Positions 63,814-64,000 of a stretch of DNA of 64,000 bases are shown here, piece after piece (positions within the stretch are counted from its first letter, which is position 1; each line of letters begins with the position of its first letter). A model generated the notes under the pieces. It saw nothing but the letters and a program-made list of their open reading frames with translations. It had not been told where the DNA came from and did not search any database. This DNA is from Chengkuizengella sediminis. Lineage in GTDB: Bacteria; Bacillota; Bacilli; Paenibacillales; KCTC-33759. A program made the translations under genes and the position numbers. Location: positions 62,001 to 126,000 of the forward strand of contig NZ_SIJC01000004.1 in the NCBI RefSeq assembly GCF_010078385.1, in the 5' to 3' direction.

Positions 63814-64000
63814 TTAACTTAAAAAGGTTGGTAACTGAATTAACCATTCTTCAATATTATCTGCTTCTTTTTCTATGTTGTTTTCTTCATGAAAATAATA
63901 GTAAACTCCTGAGTTGGGGCATTCTTTTAAAGGGAGGCAAAAGTAATCTCCATTCCCTATACTGTAAAAAGGTATTAAATCTTCTTTCCAAAATCCCTCT
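63814..64000 (-). CDS. SUKH (SMI1/KNR4)-like protein, C-terminal part
   Basis: The last 62 codons of a gene entering from the right edge are open to TAA at 63814-63816. The segment FYSIGNGDYFCLPL, then GVYYYFHEE and a final IEEWLIQLPTFL, resembles the second half of SMI1/KNR4 (SUKH) proteins, in which G-G-D-Y/F-x-C-L/F precedes a D/H-E strand. SUKH proteins are often immunity proteins against toxins of competing bacteria. The N-terminal part and any toxin partner lie outside the window. Confidence 0.65.
   Translation of the reverse strand, partial: EGFWKEDLIPFYSIGNGDYFCLPLKECPNSGVYYYFHEENNIEKEADNIEEWLIQLPTFLS

Noticed and set aside
1-64000. Prophage, integrative element, insertion sequence or biosynthetic gene cluster
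   Set aside because: No integrase, transposase, phage structural, NRPS or PKS gene is visible; the partial O-methyltransferase and hydrolases are ordinary single genes.

Overview
The window is low-GC DNA whose gene content points to a spore-former-type Firmicute of the order Bacillales. Typical marks are strong AGGAGG ribosome-binding sites, frequent TTG/GTG starts, an appDFABC-ordered peptide transporter, a deoR-nupC-pdp-deoC cluster, a tenA-ykoEDC thiamine operon behind a TPP riboswitch, YesM/YesN-type two-component genes, a second-type histidyl-tRNA synthetase and a CoA-disulfide reductase with a rhodanese tail. Three very large GH81 endo-1,3-beta-glucanases suggest an environmental, possibly marine or fungus-associated, Paenibacillaceae-like organism. 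This is inference, and no rRNA or tRNA gene is present to test it.

Region 1 (1-20.4 kb) is a patchwork of small single genes: a partial O-methyltransferase, a MerR-methyltransferase fusion, several alpha/beta hydrolases, an MFS efflux pump behind a short leader ORF and a hairpin that covers its Shine-Dalgarno, GNAT and NUDIX enzymes, a secreted family I.5 lipase, and hisS2 preceded by a leader peptide with three consecutive His codons and a terminator (a probable ribosome-mediated attenuator). A five-gene minus-strand cluster (9.7-13.2 kb) carries a ceramidase-like protein, a small kinase, a membrane peptide and two tandem paralogues of unknown function. A 186-bp nested inverted-repeat element, a secreted gluzincin-like metallopeptidase, a CoA-disulfide reductase and a butanol-type alcohol dehydrogenase follow.

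Region 2 (20.4-38.9 kb) is the glucan-degradation block. GH81 enzymes 1, 2 and 3 all lie on the minus strand and carry trains of FN3 and CBM56-type domains. Copies 1 and 2 share an almost identical C-terminal third encoded by a direct repeat of about 1.16 kb. Each gene has a cre-like palindrome upstream. The biotin genes (bioD, bioB, bioF and a BioH-like hydrolase) sit between copies 2 and 3 under two BirA-operator-like promoters.

Region 3 (39.2-45.1 kb) is an appDFABC oligopeptide ABC transporter with an internal terminator after the binding-protein gene. Region 4 (45.3-48.2 kb) holds a TPR protein, a TlpA/ResA-like thioredoxin, a small DUF6176-like protein and an NAPE-PLD-like metallo-beta-lactamase-fold hydrolase.

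Region 5 (48.3-53.1 kb) is the deoxyribonucleoside operon: DeoR regulator, NupC uptake, Pdp phosphorolysis, DeoC aldolase, then a XapX peptide. Region 6 (53.2-58.1 kb) has a membrane protein and the TPP-riboswitch-controlled tenA-ykoE-ykoD-ykoC operon for salvage of thiamine pyrimidine. Region 7 (58.3-63.6 kb) has a YesN/YesM two-component system with a sugar-type binding lipoprotein but no permeases. The window ends inside a SUKH (SMI1/KNR4)-like gene. I saw no CRISPR array, prophage, intact insertion sequence, tRNA or rRNA.
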